DNA of 64,000 nucleotides from Rostrohypoxylon terebratum (Eukaryota > Ascomycota > Sordariomycetes > Xylariales > Hypoxylaceae), in assembly GCA_022497145.1 (NCBI GenBank), contig MU385863.1:124001-188000 (forward strand), in the 5' to 3' direction. The notes beneath the pieces were generated by a model. That model was not told where the DNA came from, did no database searches, and saw nothing but the letters and a program-made list of their open reading frames with translations. Positions within the stretch are counted from its first letter, which is position 1. Each line of letters starts with the position of its first letter. Shown piece after piece: positions 45,049-57,096 of the stretch. The position numbers were made by a program, and so were the translations under genes.

Positions 45049-47199
45049 CTAACCCTTTATTTGCTCCAATAGCAACTTCGATCCCATATTACCAACAGGA
45101 GCCTCCTTTTTCGCTCCTGCCTTCTTGCCTTTCTTCTTGGATGCTTTCTTGTCTTCTCCATCTGCCTCGGCGGCCTCCTTTGCGGCCTTTTGTTCCGGTG
45201 TCTCCTGGGTTGCCGCCTTTTCCAACGTCTTCTTATTCTTCTTGAGTATGCCCTTGAGCTCGTCCTTATGAGAAAAATCTTCCACTTCCAGGAGGCTAAG
45301 CACCACAAATGAACTCGGACCTGTTGCCCAAGTAATGATGTGATCTTTGATGATTGGGTATAATATATCTGCGAAGTGGAGAGGAGGATCGACTGGTATT
45401 ATGCGGCGTGTAGCTTTATCGAAGTGGCCACCGGCTATCAGAGTCTTGAACATACGTCCGCCATGTGGCGCTTTGGATATGTGTTCTCGAGTAGTAAGCG
45501 TCTCTTCAGATTCTTCTACTACGTTAGGATCACCTTTTGCGGTCTCTGCTACTGCCTGCAATGCCTTTGACTTGTCCCCTACACAGGAGAGAAGGGCCTC
45601 GATGACCATCTGTGATCCATGTGAAGTGGAAATCAAATCCAGCGGCGACGAGGCGATAGCGGTCAATAGATGTGGCGACAGAGCTGCAACGAGTTCTTTT
45701 CGACGGATCTCGGGGTCCTTTTTGCTTGTAGTCTTTCGAATCTCCCAAAGCCCCCCGAGAAGCTTCAGGTCGTCGGCACGGCCGGCATCGAATAGCGCCT
45801 TGGATGTACCTTCGAGCGGATATCGAATGGTCAGGCGCGCATTGGGGTCATTGATACTGACAACAATGTTGGTGACTTCATCTTGTTCTGTTTTTCCCAC
45901 CAATTCAGAAATAATAGACTTGGAAGTTAGGACAGTATCATCAATTAGGTCATAGGCAGCAAGGATAACCAAGTGTCCATTGGGGTCACTTGACATAAGT
46001 TGGAAGGTGTCTTTGTATGTCTTCAAAATCTGCTTCCGGTCCTTTGCGGATCCGTGGGCGAGGAGTAAGCAGACTAGTCGGGCGCCGGATTTTGTGAAGG
46101 CCATGTTTTTTAGAAGATCGCCGTTCTCGTCTTCCTTGATCATTTCCATATACTCCTTGGCTTCTTCCCCGCCCTGCTTTACGTTGGTGTAGTATTGGTA
46201 CATGGCATCGTGTAGCATAGTGAAGCCAGTCATCTTCTTTTGGATAAGTTGATTCGTCAGGTCAAGTAGGTATTTCATGATCGGACCTCGTTTACTTGGC
46301 TGTTCTGCCAGGATTTGGGAAAGATCCGCTGTGGGAGCAGCCTCGTTCTCTCCAGCCTGCCGGAAGATGTGAAATTCAGGACCATACCACTCCCTCAATA
46401 GAATGGCTTTTTGTTCCTTAGTTGCGATGCCCCGGTAGATGTCGTCGAGGATCCACGAGGCTTCGGGGTGGTTGATGAGTTTTCGGACTCGGCCGAAAAA
46501 CTCCGGAACAATGATATCTCGGACCTCCTCATCACCTTTCACCAGAAGTTTGCCGATCAAAAACTTGGCGTACTTGCTTTCGGCCAGGGTAGGATAAGTA
46601 CCCCTCAGCTCCTTCGCAATCATCTTCCGGCGCTCAGGAGTCGCATACTTGATCGCAGTCTGAACTACACGGACAGCGTCATGCTTGAGTGCAAAATCCT
46701 TCATGCGACCAGTTGTAATGCTGAAAAGCTCTTCGACGAGTTTTTGCCTCTCATCTTTCGGGACCTTGGACTTTAACCGTAGCCTCTCCCAGAGCTTCTT
46801 CGTTCGGTGCAATTCGTCGGCTAGAGGCTTCTGGGATTTGCGCTCTTGGGCAAGTTGTCTCTGCTTGATATGGGATTCGCGAGAGTTTTGGCCTGTGTCT
46901 AGTTAGCAAGCCGGTCCTATGATAGGTAGAGGTTTCTCTCGTGTGAACGAACCCTTTTCAAAGACTTTCCCAGCTTGCCCAGCTTGATTATCGCCATTCT
47001 TTGACTCATTATTCTGGGGTTTTTCATCGAGAGGTGCGCCGCCATCGTCTAGATCTGAAAAGTCGCTGCTATCACTTTCATCTTCAGGTTCTTCTCTCTG
47101 CGGCTGTCGTTTGTCGAACTTGGGCTTCTTGCTCGAATGATCTTTACTCCGATCGACAAGTTTTCTTTTGTTACCGTAAGCTTCGCTTTTGGGCGCCAT
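45049..47199 (-). CDS. puf6: PUF6 / PUM3-type Pumilio-repeat ribosome biogenesis factor
   Basis: Two exons (47199-46953 and 46892-45049) with a 60-nt intron (GTTCGT..ACAG) give 696 residues. The N-terminal 85 residues are Lys/Glu/Asp-rich and low-complexity. The family signature NSRESHIKQRQLAQERK starts exon 2. Pumilio-like repeats follow, with KDFALKHDAVRVVQTAIKY, AKFLIGKLLVKG and GHLVILAAYDLIDD. The C-terminal CPL-type domain contains LLGGLWEIRKTTSKKDPEIRR and SSPLDLISTSHGSQMVIEALL. The tail is Lys/Ala-rich (KKASKKKGKKAGAKK). PUF6 is nucleolar, binds pre-60S RNA, and in yeast also represses ASH1 mRNA translation. GTTCGT is an uncommon but workable donor; the frame and family match support it. 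Confidence 0.94.
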
Positions 47200-47580
47200 T
47201 GTGACGGTTGACTATGAATTGGCGATAAGTTGTTCAATGACGATTATTGGAGATTATTGAACGGCACCAGTAGCTAAAAGTTAGAGTTTGCGACCCTGGA
47301 CCTGAAAAAAGTTTTAGTGGGCCCGCTTATATTGCCGGGCGGTGAGATGCTATCGGGTGCGCTAATCTTTTACTTGAGGCCACAATTATAGGTATGTAGC
47401 AGTGTCTTCACAATCTTCACCCCGCAACCCCGCTAGAATGCTTAGCGTATGCATTATACACAGCAACGGCAGCTCTTGGTGCAGATTATGCTGGTTAGAT
47501 GTTTAGGAGGATGTGAACTTTTCATAAAGCTTATTCGTTCATCTACTTATCAACTAGAGAACATCTTTTCCCTCGCGAAA
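47200..47580. other. Divergent promoter between PUF6 and the RWD-domain gene
   Basis: 381 bp between two start codons on opposite strands. No canonical PAC or RRPE element is evident to me. No other feature seen. Confidence 0.5.
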
Positions 47581-48421
47581 ATGGGGAGAGAGGATCAGAT
47601 AGAGGAGCGCACCGTTGTGCTAGAATCTATTTTTCCAGATGAAATCACAGGTTAGTGACTATGATATTAATAATATTATCAGACTTGCGATCAACTACCC
47701 CACCATCATAATTATTCGCCAAGTTTGATATTGAAGAAAAAAAAAGAGGAAAGCAAGAGTAGAATGAGGAATAATATCTGACGAAACCATAGACATATCT
47801 GATACTGAATATCGGATATCAATCAAGCTTGACCTCCCCGACGAGGATGGAGATGAAGCTCCCGAACCCCCTACTCTTATCCTATACGTGCGCTACCCAG
47901 AAAACTACCCAGACGAGGCCCCTATCCTCGACCTCTCGCCTCCCCAAAATGCCGCCTCACACCCACACTTCTCCGTCGCAGCCGACAAGGAGCAGCTACT
48001 CAAAGGACTTGAGGAGACTATCCAGGACAATCTGGGCATACCCATGATCTTCACCATCGTAACTACCATAAAAGAAGAAGCCGAGAAATTGATCGCGGAT
48101 CGCAAAGAGAACGCCGTCAAGGCACATGAAGAGGCCATACTAGCAGCCGAACGAGAGGAGAATAAGAAGTTCCACGGAACGCCGGTGACGCCCGAGACGT
48201 TTATGAAGTGGCGCGAAGGCTTCATGAAGGAGATGGAAGAAAAGGCGCAACGCGAAGAGGACGAGAGGCTTGCTGAGCTCAAGAAGGCTAAGGTCAAGGA
48301 ACCGGTCAAGTTAACGGGAAGGCAATTATGGGAACGGGGATTGGTTGGTAAAGGTGACGAAGGCGAAGACGATGAAGATATCCCGACCGAAAAAGTTGAT
48401 GAACTTAAGATCACGGCATAA
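47581..48421 (+). CDS. gir2: RWD-domain protein, Gir2 / RWDD1 homologue
   Basis: Two exons, 47581-47650 and 47793-48421, with a 142-nt intron, give 232 residues. The RWD domain fills residues 1-120. EERTVVLESIFPDE opens it, and YPENYPDEAPILDL carries the YPxxYPxxxP motif that defines RWD domains. A long charged helix follows (EEAEKLIADRKENAVKAHEE), then GTPVTPETFMKWREGF and an acidic tail. Gir2/RWDD1 binds the GTPase Rbg2/DRG2 and competes with Gcn2 for Gcn1, linking it to ribosome stalling and amino-acid control. The start context is adequate and the ATG lies directly before the conserved segment. Confidence 0.9.
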
Positions 48422-48675
48422 TGATACTCTATATCTTGAATCCATTCCCAAAAACATTGGCTCGGAGTTTGGGCGCAAAGAAGGAAAAGTTTTTAGCGGA
48501 TATATCAAAGAATCGTCTCGTTCCATTCATGAGCATGAACATGATGAAAGCAATCCACCCCTTTTTTAAGAATCCCTAACGCCGTTTCATGCCAAGACAA
48601 GACCCCCAAGGTCTCGTGGTATCTTCCATTTATAGCGAAACCCTATCCATCCACCATCCATTATCATGGAAAACC
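48422..48675. other. Short convergent 3' region
   Basis: 254 bp separating two convergent genes; nothing further seen. Confidence 0.4.
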
Positions 48676-49830
48676 CTAATCCTTCATCTCCGCGTCACTA
48701 TCCTCATCCTCCCACTCATCTTCCTCGTCTCCTTCTCCAGCAGGGGCTTCGCCGAGTTCTTTAGCAATAAGCGAGAGAAGCTCCTTCGCGTGCTCGCCTA
48801 ATCGCTCGTCTTCGTAGTCTTGTAGAGTGTATAGGTGTTGGCACTGATTTAGCCATACGCGACTCGATATCCACGAGGCCTTCCAGTCTTCCTCGCTAGC
48901 CTTTGATTCCTTTTGCTTCTCGCCCATGACGTAGAGACCCCAGCCACCCAGATACCACACCTCGACGCTCTGGTCGTCTTCGCCGACGAGTCGCTCGAGG
49001 ACTTCAATCGCTTCCTGTTCCATTCCCACCTCCATCAATAATCTCGCAAGGCCGACCCTGCTTGGGAAATCCGGCACGGATGGGTCTTCGGGAGGTAAGT
49101 CCTTCCAGAGCTCTAAACTCCTCGTGAGCGCGGCCTTCGCATCGTCGAGCCTCTCCTGGGAGATCCGCACATTGGCTAGCGTCTGCCACGTCTCGGCGAA
49201 ATCCGGCGCGACGAGTGTAGCTTCCGTAACAAGGGCCTCGCAGCGCTGCTCAGCATCCTCCTCCCACGAAAGATCCGTCATGTAGACTTCGGCTACCGAG
49301 CACAGCGTCATCGCCAACTTTTTCTTCAGTTCATCCAACACCACCGCCTCCTCCGGATCCGCGCCTTTCCTTCTCGAACTCGCCGCCTCCTCCCTCTCCG
49401 CAATCAACGCCTTGAGCGCCTTGGCGCCCCTCTCAAACCAACTCACGCTATCGCGCCCCCCTTCCTCACTCAGCTGCGCCAGACACAAGAACTTCTCCGG
49501 TCCGCCCCCAACATCCTCGCTCTTGTTGCCCTCCCCATCGATCCTGACCGCAGCTAGAAAATGCGTCCTCGCGGCCTCGAAATCGCCTAGTTCGAGGTTG
49601 ATCTGGCCCAGGAAGTTCAGCGCGAGCAATTGGTCGTCGGAGTCTGTCGTCGCCTGCTCGAGCGCCTTCTGCGCCAGCGCCGCCGCGTCCTGGACGTTGC
49701 CCTCCTGGAGCTGGAACTCGGCCGCCTTGACGAGGACCAGCGTGGACACGGGCTTAGCGTCGCCTCCCGCGGCGCGGGAGATGGCGCCTTTTTGCTTTTT
49801 GGACTTTTTGTCTGGCCGTCTGGGTGCCAT
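48676..49830 (-). CDS. acl4: ACL4-type TPR chaperone for ribosomal protein L4
   Basis: A single exon of 384 residues. A basic N-terminus (MAPRRPDKKSKKQKG) is followed by tetratricopeptide repeats, for example AAEFQLQEGNVQDAAALAQKAL, LLALNFLGQINLELGDFEAA, TWQTLANVRISQERLDDAKAAL and a degenerate later set. The tail is highly acidic (EGDEEDEWEDEDSDAEMKD). The same arrangement is seen in yeast Acl4, which binds nascent uL4 and escorts it to the nucleus; the acidic tail suits binding to a basic ribosomal protein. It is convergent with the RWD gene, and PUF6 lies 1.5 kb away. Codon use is strongly GC-biased compared with the flanking intergenic DNA. Confidence 0.88.
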   Translation of the reverse strand: MAPRRPDKKSKKQKGAISRAAGGDAKPVSTLVLVKAAEFQLQEGNVQDAAALAQKALEQATTDSDDQLLALNFLGQINLELGDFEAARTHFLAAVRIDGEGNKSEDVGGGPEKFLCLAQLSEEGGRDSVSWFERGAKALKALIAEREEAASSRRKGADPEEAVVLDELKKKLAMTLCSVAEVYMTDLSWEEDAEQRCEALVTEATLVAPDFAETWQTLANVRISQERLDDAKAALTRSLELWKDLPPEDPSVPDFPSRVGLARLLMEVGMEQEAIEVLERLVGEDDQSVEVWYLGGWGLYVMGEKQKESKASEEDWKASWISSRVWLNQCQHLYTLQDYEDERLGEHAKELLSLIAKELGEAPAGEGDEEDEWEDEDSDAEMKD

Positions 49831-50500
49831 GGCGTGGAGGTAATGTGCGAATTGGGGTAATTACCTGAGTAACGAGCGTGAATTGGAAAAGAAGCTGGAG
49901 TTGGGTTGGTCGAGGTCTCCAGTTGTCCCGATCTTGATTAATTATGATGCCGATAAGAAATATTTAAGTCTTATCGGATCTAGAACTTTTTTACGTGGGC
50001 TGCGTGGGGTCTGCAAATTGGCGGGGCACATCTTAATGACCTCAATTAACGAATAAAGTCTGCTAATTTGCCAGTCACCATGATATGAATATCTGTGCCT
50101 GTATCGAGACTATCAGAGCACATGTGAATAGCATCAATGATCCGAGGCATAACTTATTATTCGGGTCATTATGAACTGGTATCTGATTCTCATAGCAGAT
50201 ATCCTATACCATTCCAATCCCTTCTTAATTCATTATTAGTTCCCCCCTGAGGGGTCCCAGATCACAGTTTCATCTGTCACATCTGGTTTTTGTCCCTATC
50301 CATCTATCAGCTCGTCATGCGCGGAAGCGAGCGACTGGGCGAGAAGAAATTGAAATCCCTGATGAATAAGGGGCAAGCGATTGTTCAAATATCGTGATGC
50401 CCCATTCAGTACCTCCAGAACTCCGTCCGTAAAATCGTCTATACATATTGTCTCCAACTCATACGTCTCGCGTGGGGTATATAATACGTGACATGATGTA
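49831..50500. other. Intergenic region upstream of ACL4
   Basis: No gene. It contains the ACL4 promoter (minus-strand orientation) and the 3' flank of the next gene. Nothing structured seen. Confidence 0.5.
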
Positions 50501-51459
50501 TTACTGCATTTCTTGCTCACCAACGGACTGGCGTGACTTAGGTCGCTCAATCTGGCCCAATTCGGATCCCTGACCGCTTTGCGCTCGTTTGCGTCCTGGG
50601 ATGAATCGAGACATTCCCATACCGGTACTCTGGGAATGCGGCGCACTGGGTTCTTGCGACTCGGAGAACTTAGAAAAAAAACCTCTCTTCTTCGGTTGTT
50701 GTTTTTGATCATCATTTAATCCAACCTCTTCAAATCCCTCCTCTGCGGTTGGTGGGTCCCATGGTCGGTTTCTGATTGATTTTCGCGGCGATCGAGTAAA
50801 CCGGGCGGAATCAAGGCTTTGGCGGGGTTGGTCATGGACTATGACGGGCGATCTGGCCGAGATATCCTTTAAATACGTTTAGTGTACCATATTTTGCTTA
50901 GGTAGATATGTACAATATAGGGAGCAATGACATACGAAGGACCGACGGTAGGAATCAAAAGATTCGCGGGAGATGGAGAAATGCTCAATATCGCCAAAGC
51001 TGCTACGGGTATCCATGGATGTTCGGGACGCTGCTGAACGTCTTGGCCAAAGGCCCTTGTCGTCCGTTGGAGAAGGCTAGAATTAGACATGTAAGCGTAG
51101 TGCTACAATTGTAATCATCTCAAAGATCATTCGTACTGGAAGATATACCCCACTGTCATTGACGACTGGAATTGGGAAAGTCAGACTCTATGTTCTCCGG
51201 GCGCAAAGTCCGATGGCGCAGACTAACCACTCATCTTGTAATCTCCGGTGTCTCGGCTCTTTGAACTTCGAATGCTCAGAGAAGAAGATGCCTTAGAACC
51301 AATTGTGTCGACTTTCTCGAAGCCTGCTTGCGCAGACTCTGGGACCGGCGCACCGGGTCGGACGTTCTCGTCCTTGACCTCGGTACCACCCAGAAGGCCG
51401 GGACGCCGTGCGAATGGATTTCGAATTGGCATTGTAAAAGTACTCGTTTTGCGCGACAT
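50501..51459 (-). CDS. Fungal-specific disordered phosphoprotein of unknown function
   Basis: Four exons (51459-51228, 51165-51137, 51076-50936, 50866-50501) with introns of 62, 60 and 69 nt give 255 residues. Exon 2 is only 29 nt. The splicing is supported by a continuous conserved-looking chain across all junctions: DYKMS|VVNDSGVYLP|PSPTDDKGLWPRR, then SISRESFDSYRRSF|DISARSP. The protein starts MSRKTSTFTMPIRNPFARRPG, is Ser/Arg/Pro-rich throughout, and has repeated RxxS-type sites. Near the end are EEGFEEVGLNDD and KKRGFFSKF. There is no signal peptide, membrane helix or known domain. I have an impression of similar proteins in other ascomycetes but assign no function. Confidence 0.75.
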
Positions 51460-52974
51460 GAGGCAATAGCAATTAAGTCAAGACGATATGGCTAGGTGTG
51501 AATTGAGTGATTTCAAAATGTTGGAGTAAGGAGAAGACGATGTAGGGTGGAACAATAGAAAAGATTGAAACGATCGCAATTGAGTCCCAGTGTAAATGAA
51601 TACCTAGTAGGTAATCGTACATGGAATCGGATCGGGTCTTTCCTAAACTTGGAACTTGGACCTACCCTTACACCTTTACTCCAAAACCGTGTGACGGACG
51701 GGACGGAGCACTCTGAGCTAGGATTCTAGATGACGGAAAGAGGAAAGGGCTATTCCCCGGATGGGCGGTGACTTAAATGTTTGTGCGACTCTTGAGTCTT
51801 TCTCTCCTTCTTGAATCTTCACCTTTTCCCCTATTTTTTCCTTTTTCCCTTACTTCTGACTTTTTTAAAAACTCAAGTCCTTTCGACCCTCCAAGTTACC
51901 AAGTAAAGTACCAAGATTGAAAATCTACCTAATCCAAGGCTTGGTCTGACGATCGTATGGACAATCAATAATCATTCGTTTACGTGTATAAGTCTCTTTG
52001 GGCTGATTGTGGGGCATCCCTGTTCTTACAACATGCAACAATTCCAGTTTCTTTCAATGGTACCTAGGAGGATTGCCTTTCGAGAGTCGGGACCTGCATC
52101 ATCTATTCGCCTTATGCCGTCGAAGTCCCTTCTTGCAGCAATTGGGGTATAGATCAACCTTGAACCTCCCGATCTAGCAACTCTCTTACACCTTACACAC
52201 CTTCATTCTCAAACACTCTAATATCCATTGGTCTACCTGTTATCTTTCCGCATTCGCCTGGTGTTACCAAGGAGTTCCGACATAGCCGAGTGTGCGATAA
52301 TTACTTGCTTTGGTATTTCGCGATTCGAATCGATGTACATCATTGTTAAGTGAAGTAAAGGAGTAAGATTCCTTCGGGGATGATCTACGCATGGCAGTGC
52401 TGGAAGTGCTAACTGTACAATACAACGTCAAATAATCCTAACCGACAGCCTCGGACTTGCCCAACGCCCATATTCGCCACTGACAAGAAAACACGCCGTG
52501 TTCGGGCACCTACATGCGCCTTGTAGTAAGCCCAGCCAGTTAGATGGTTTAATGGGAAGTTCGTCTGGTATCTGAATAGGATCTCGGGAGCGCAAGAGCC
52601 CTGTTGGTCGGCTTTTTTATCTCCAAGTCACATGCTATGTCGTTATGAGTCTCCCACATGTAAGGAGCTGCATGGATCTTTAAAATCCGAATATCTAATA
52701 CTTGACATTTTTTTGTCTTCGTCACTTTTCGCAGTCTGAGGTCGGAGCAAGGTTTGAATTCGACGACACATATCTTAAACGTTTGGTTTCGACACTCACG
52801 ATTTAACGCTAGAGCCTAGACGTTGAGGAAAGTTGAAGACATTAAGTTCGAGGTGAAACTTGACTCATGGCGCTTATCACGATGAACAGATAGGTATATG
52901 GTGATGTGCTCGAAGCACAGACCTTTTATTCAACATGGAATTGCGACAAGATTATCATGATGTAAGTTGCACTG
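51460..52974. other. Intergenic region upstream of the disordered phosphoprotein gene
   Basis: No gene supported on either strand. It contains a strongly pyrimidine-rich plus-strand tract at about 51800-51885 and a TCCAAGTTCCAAGTT element (minus strand) at 51646-51660. The rest is featureless. Confidence 0.5.
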
Positions 52975-53829
52975 TTAGTTAAAGACGACAGTCTTGTGGC
53001 CGTTTAGAAATACCCGCTTCTCGCTCCACCATTTCACAGCCGCCGCCAAAACCTGACTTTCAACGTTGCTTCCCTCTTCGACCAATTCCTTCGGGCTCAT
53101 ATTGTGGTCTACGCGCGCCACCCTTTGCTCGATAATTGGGCCCTCGTCTAGGTCTGCCGTCACGAAATGAGCCGTGGCGCCAATGATCTTGACTCCGCGC
53201 TCATAGGCTTGGTGGTAGGGCTTTGCTCCCTTGAAAGACGGAAGGAAGCTGTGGTGGATGTTGATGATCTTTCCGCTCATCGCCTCGCATAATCCCGGGC
53301 TTAACACCTGCATATAACGAGCCAACACCACAAGGTCAATGTTGTTCTGCCGGATCAAGTCTAGGATCTGGCGTTCTTGCTCCAGCTTCGTATCCTTAGT
53401 CACGGGGAGATGATGGAACTCGATGCCGTAACTCTCAGCTAGGGGCTTGAAGTCTGGGTGATTGGATACAATCAGGGGAATTTCAACGCCAAGCTGATTT
53501 GTCTTGGTTCTGAAAAGCAAGTCGTTCAGGCAGTGACCAATTTTAGACACCATGATCAGGACCCGAGGTTTCTTGCTTGCCGGTCTTAAGTCATATTGGT
53601 CTATGCCCAATTCCGATACGAGTTTAGCTATGGGATCGTTCAGGTTTTCCGTCGACGCAGCATGGCCAAAGTGAACTCTCATGAAGAACCTGTTCGATGT
53701 CCGATCTGAAAATTGCTGTAGGTCTAGAATGTTGAGACCATTGGATGCTAGTAGTCCAGTGACGGCATGGACAATGCCTGGCTTATCCGGGCAGGAAAGC
53801 GTAAGGATATGGTCGTCGCTCGTAGACAT
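52975..53829 (-). CDS. purU: Formyltetrahydrofolate deformylase (PurU)
   Basis: A single exon of 284 residues. An ACT regulatory domain (about 7-85; ILTLSCPDKPGIVHAVTGLL) is fused to a formyl-transferase fold (about 88-265). The catalytic Asn190 and His192 are in INIHHSFLPSFKGAKPYHQA, and Asp228 is in ADLDEGPIIEQ, matching the Asn-His-Asp triad of the PurN/PurU group. The enzyme hydrolyses 10-formyl-THF to formate and THF, balancing the one-carbon pool. The length matches bacterial PurU. A bacterial origin has been suggested for some fungal copies, but I see no compositional sign of recent transfer here. No neighbour is related by pathway. Confidence 0.95.
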   Translation of the reverse strand: MSTSDDHILTLSCPDKPGIVHAVTGLLASNGLNILDLQQFSDRTSNRFFMRVHFGHAASTENLNDPIAKLVSELGIDQYDLRPASKKPRVLIMVSKIGHCLNDLLFRTKTNQLGVEIPLIVSNHPDFKPLAESYGIEFHHLPVTKDTKLEQERQILDLIRQNNIDLVVLARYMQVLSPGLCEAMSGKIINIHHSFLPSFKGAKPYHQAYERGVKIIGATAHFVTADLDEGPIIEQRVARVDHNMSPKELVEEGSNVESQVLAAAVKWWSEKRVFLNGHKTVVFN

Positions 53830-56800
53830 ATTTTCTTATTTTATTGGATCTTATGAAGGCAGATAATATCAAAATTTAGTATTTTGCAATGGCATGACTA
53901 ATTTTCTCCCTTCACACTCTGGATAGGTGATTCTTAGCTTCGGCTTGAGATCGGCATTGGGGTTGCTGCATAGCGTCTTTGTATCAAAGCGGTATTAATA
54001 TGCGATAGTGGGATATGATATTGAATTAAGTGTGACGCTCTATGAGTCAGAATGTCTGTCAAAGAGATGTCGGATCTATGAAGATTACCTATAATTACCT
54101 AATATGACATACCTGTACCTATGACAACGTATGTTTCTTGTGCGTAGCTCCATAGGGATTTTAAGCTGTTGTGACATTGATCCATTTCATTCAAAGTGAT
54201 CGACTGCGTTATCATCCATTCAAACTCTATAATTGCCTAACCTAGGACCTAGGACTTAGGTAGGTAGGTTCATTAGATAGTGAACTTGCAATATTATCGA
54301 ATCTACATCGAAGTCGATATATCTATCCCTAAAATAGCAAAGGGGCTGTAACTCACGGCTCGGAAATTAAATCAAAGCCAAACATGAGCCTCATTGTCGA
54401 AGAATGAATGTCGTGTTGACTAAAGACTCGGACAATAAAAAAATATTATACTACTACTACTGGGTACTTAGCAGCTAGCTAGTTCTCCTAGTGTACGAAG
54501 TAGTCGGCTTTTATTATATACATGTCTTATGTACGAGCGGGCCGTAAAAGCGGCACTTAATCCGCGAACACTTCGGAAACCAAGAAATAGTGATTTTCTA
54601 GAACATGTCGATTGCGGCATGAACCTTTCTTGTTCTTCTTATAGTACTATAATAATATGTACTATATGTGCTAGGTAAGGGACATCGGCCATCACGGATA
54701 GGCGAGCCGAAGTTTAAGTCGTCAGCTACCTAGGACCTAGGTCCTACATACTACCTAAACTTAATTACCGGATGCAAACAATTACATGGAATATACATGT
54801 ACATACGCATATTGGATTTCTGAGCAATCGCCCCGACTTTTTTTCTTATTGGCCAATCACGTCAAACGGTTTTTATTTTGTACCACAATGTTTTTACTAC
54901 TAGTGCTACTACTGCTACTGCAGCTTCTAGGTACCTAGGTATTTAAAAGTTGGGGGGTAAGCGCCTCCCAAATCGCCCTTCGGTGCTGAGGCGAGGAACA
55001 ACCCCCGGCTCAAATGCACATCTTATCCGATGGAGGAAAGAATTGAATTCTCATGATCCATTACCAAATAAATACTAGGCCCACTCGATCGGGCAGTTAG
55101 CTGTTGTGTGTGGTACTAGATTTGGAGTCTATTTGAACCAGCTGGATCTAGTTCTGTTTGTTTGGGCCTGCCAACACAGCATGGCAACTCGCCAAGTTGC
55201 CGCTAATGTCCACAGACTCGTATTCTCGTCATCGATACAGATACGTCTGCAAGGGAGAGCAATACAGTAGTGAATCAAGGCTAGCTGTATCGTATATGGG
55301 AGGAGGGAAAGAAAGGCGACATCCTGAAAAAAAAAACACACGATGGTTTCCTTGTCGAAATTGAAATCCGAAGACTCGTCAGCAGTCTCATCTAGGGGTA
55401 CGTGTACTTGATTTTTTATCTACCTAGTACCTAGTATTGATCGTTTTTTTCGATTTTGCTCAGAGCCGCGGGCCGTACTGGATTTCGCTTCCGGGTAAAG
55501 TCTATACCTTACCGACCAGCTACTGGAGCGGGAGCACATGGTGGAAGGATGCTTCACCGGCAACCTGCATGCCTTTTGTACTACGCTGGCACTGACGTGA
55601 TCCCTACAATCGCCGTGCTTCCGTAGGCACAGGCCTTTTTCTACCTACCGTATCCAGTGACTTCAACCGGTTGGCGCACCAAAGTCGCATGGAAAATCGT
55701 AAAAATGGATCCATGCTCAGATGAACGACGCAGCTTAACCCGGATCGCCAGTTTACCGTCCCACATGGGATTTTGGGTTCAATGTGACGGGAGTCTATTT
55801 CGAAAAGTATTGGTTCAAAACCGTTCCAAACATGCCCCCACGATGTTGTCCAGCGCCAGCCTATGCGTACGGGGGCGTGCTGCACTGGCGCTCCAATATT
55901 GATTTTTAGAGAGATTTTACACCAATACTTTTGTGATGAGCACAGATATTGTACTTAGGACCTTAAGTGCTGGCAGGTACCTCGGTCTTGCTAGGTAGAT
56001 ATTGCTAGAGCCTACCTAGTAGCAGCGTGATGCTGGTATCCGCGGCGCCGTGTCTCAGCTGCAGAGTAAGCAAAATGTATATACCTACTTGCCTACCTAC
56101 GTATGTGGAAAGAGGACATCCGTTTGACCGTCGTCGGATGCGAAAGTTTTTTTCCCCCTAACCCCCTTCTCTTGCAGTCGTTAAAAGGAATTCGTATGCT
56201 GTTTTTTTCCCACATTCGTTACTTGCTATTGCCTGTACTCCGGATCTCGCGATCGTTTTGCCCTTGTCAAGAACGCGCGTTGTTCTATCCCGGCTATATT
56301 CGACAGGCTCTGGCTGGAACATCATACTGGGCTAGGTCTCCCGATTAATATACCAGCACTCGGTCCTTTAGTTAGCCTCACGTTCGTTATTCGGGAAGTG
56401 TATTTTTGTTAAACCCCACTTCTAGCCGGCTTCGAGAACAAAGAATCAGGAGAAGAGAACCAACGGGTTATAGAGGCCGACCTGTTAGATATATCCATCA
56501 AACCTTCGTCGTAAGGCTACCTCTGCCGTAGTCAACTTTCCTCTTGGTCAAGCTTAGGGAACGTTGCAAGAGATGATCGACAGCACATCAACACGAAGTG
56601 GACAAATCAATTCCCATTCCCATCCCCATTTCCATCCCCATTCAGCCCTCCAGCCTTGTCTTTCTCAGCTGCAGTCATTGCCTAAGAGAAAGTAGGGGAG
56701 CCTTGGGAGTTCTCATTTGTCCTATGAAATAGTAATTTCGACGGTACACAACATCGAATAGCTTCCTCGTATTCCGCGGTCGGCGCAGCTAAGGGAGAGG

Positions 56801-57020
56801 TTTGACCACAACGGTTAACTCCGGTCGAATTTCTATTGGTCCAACTTCGGATTGATTATATCATTCATTCGGTCGTGGAAGTTGCAATACCGTATCGAAA
56901 TATCGAAATATCGAAATACCGAAATAATAGGGTAGAGGGCACTCCCCTGCTTTCCTTACTTGAAAGCACACTAAAACGTCATACTGGGCACCGAGCACTG
57001 GGGCAGTTTGTCTCCTAAAG

Positions 57021-57030
57021 TTCCAAGGTT
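57021..57030 (+). promoter_or_regulatory. TTCCAAGGTT motif copy
   Basis: An exact copy of the recurrent 10-mer, 440 bp upstream of the start of the membrane-anchored protein gene at 57471. Confidence 0.4.
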
Positions 57031-57096
57031 GTCAGCCGATACCTCTCTAACTTCACTAACTCCCCTAACTCCCCAACCTCGATCGCAACTACCTCC

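Noticed and set aside
47905..48414. 169-codon minus-strand ORF antisense to the RWD gene
   Set aside because: Ser-rich antisense shadow of a Glu/Lys-rich coding exon.
55604..55885. 93-codon minus-strand ORF in a locally GC-richer patch
   Set aside because: No recognisable family, no splice partner, and an overlapping ORF of similar length on the other strand.
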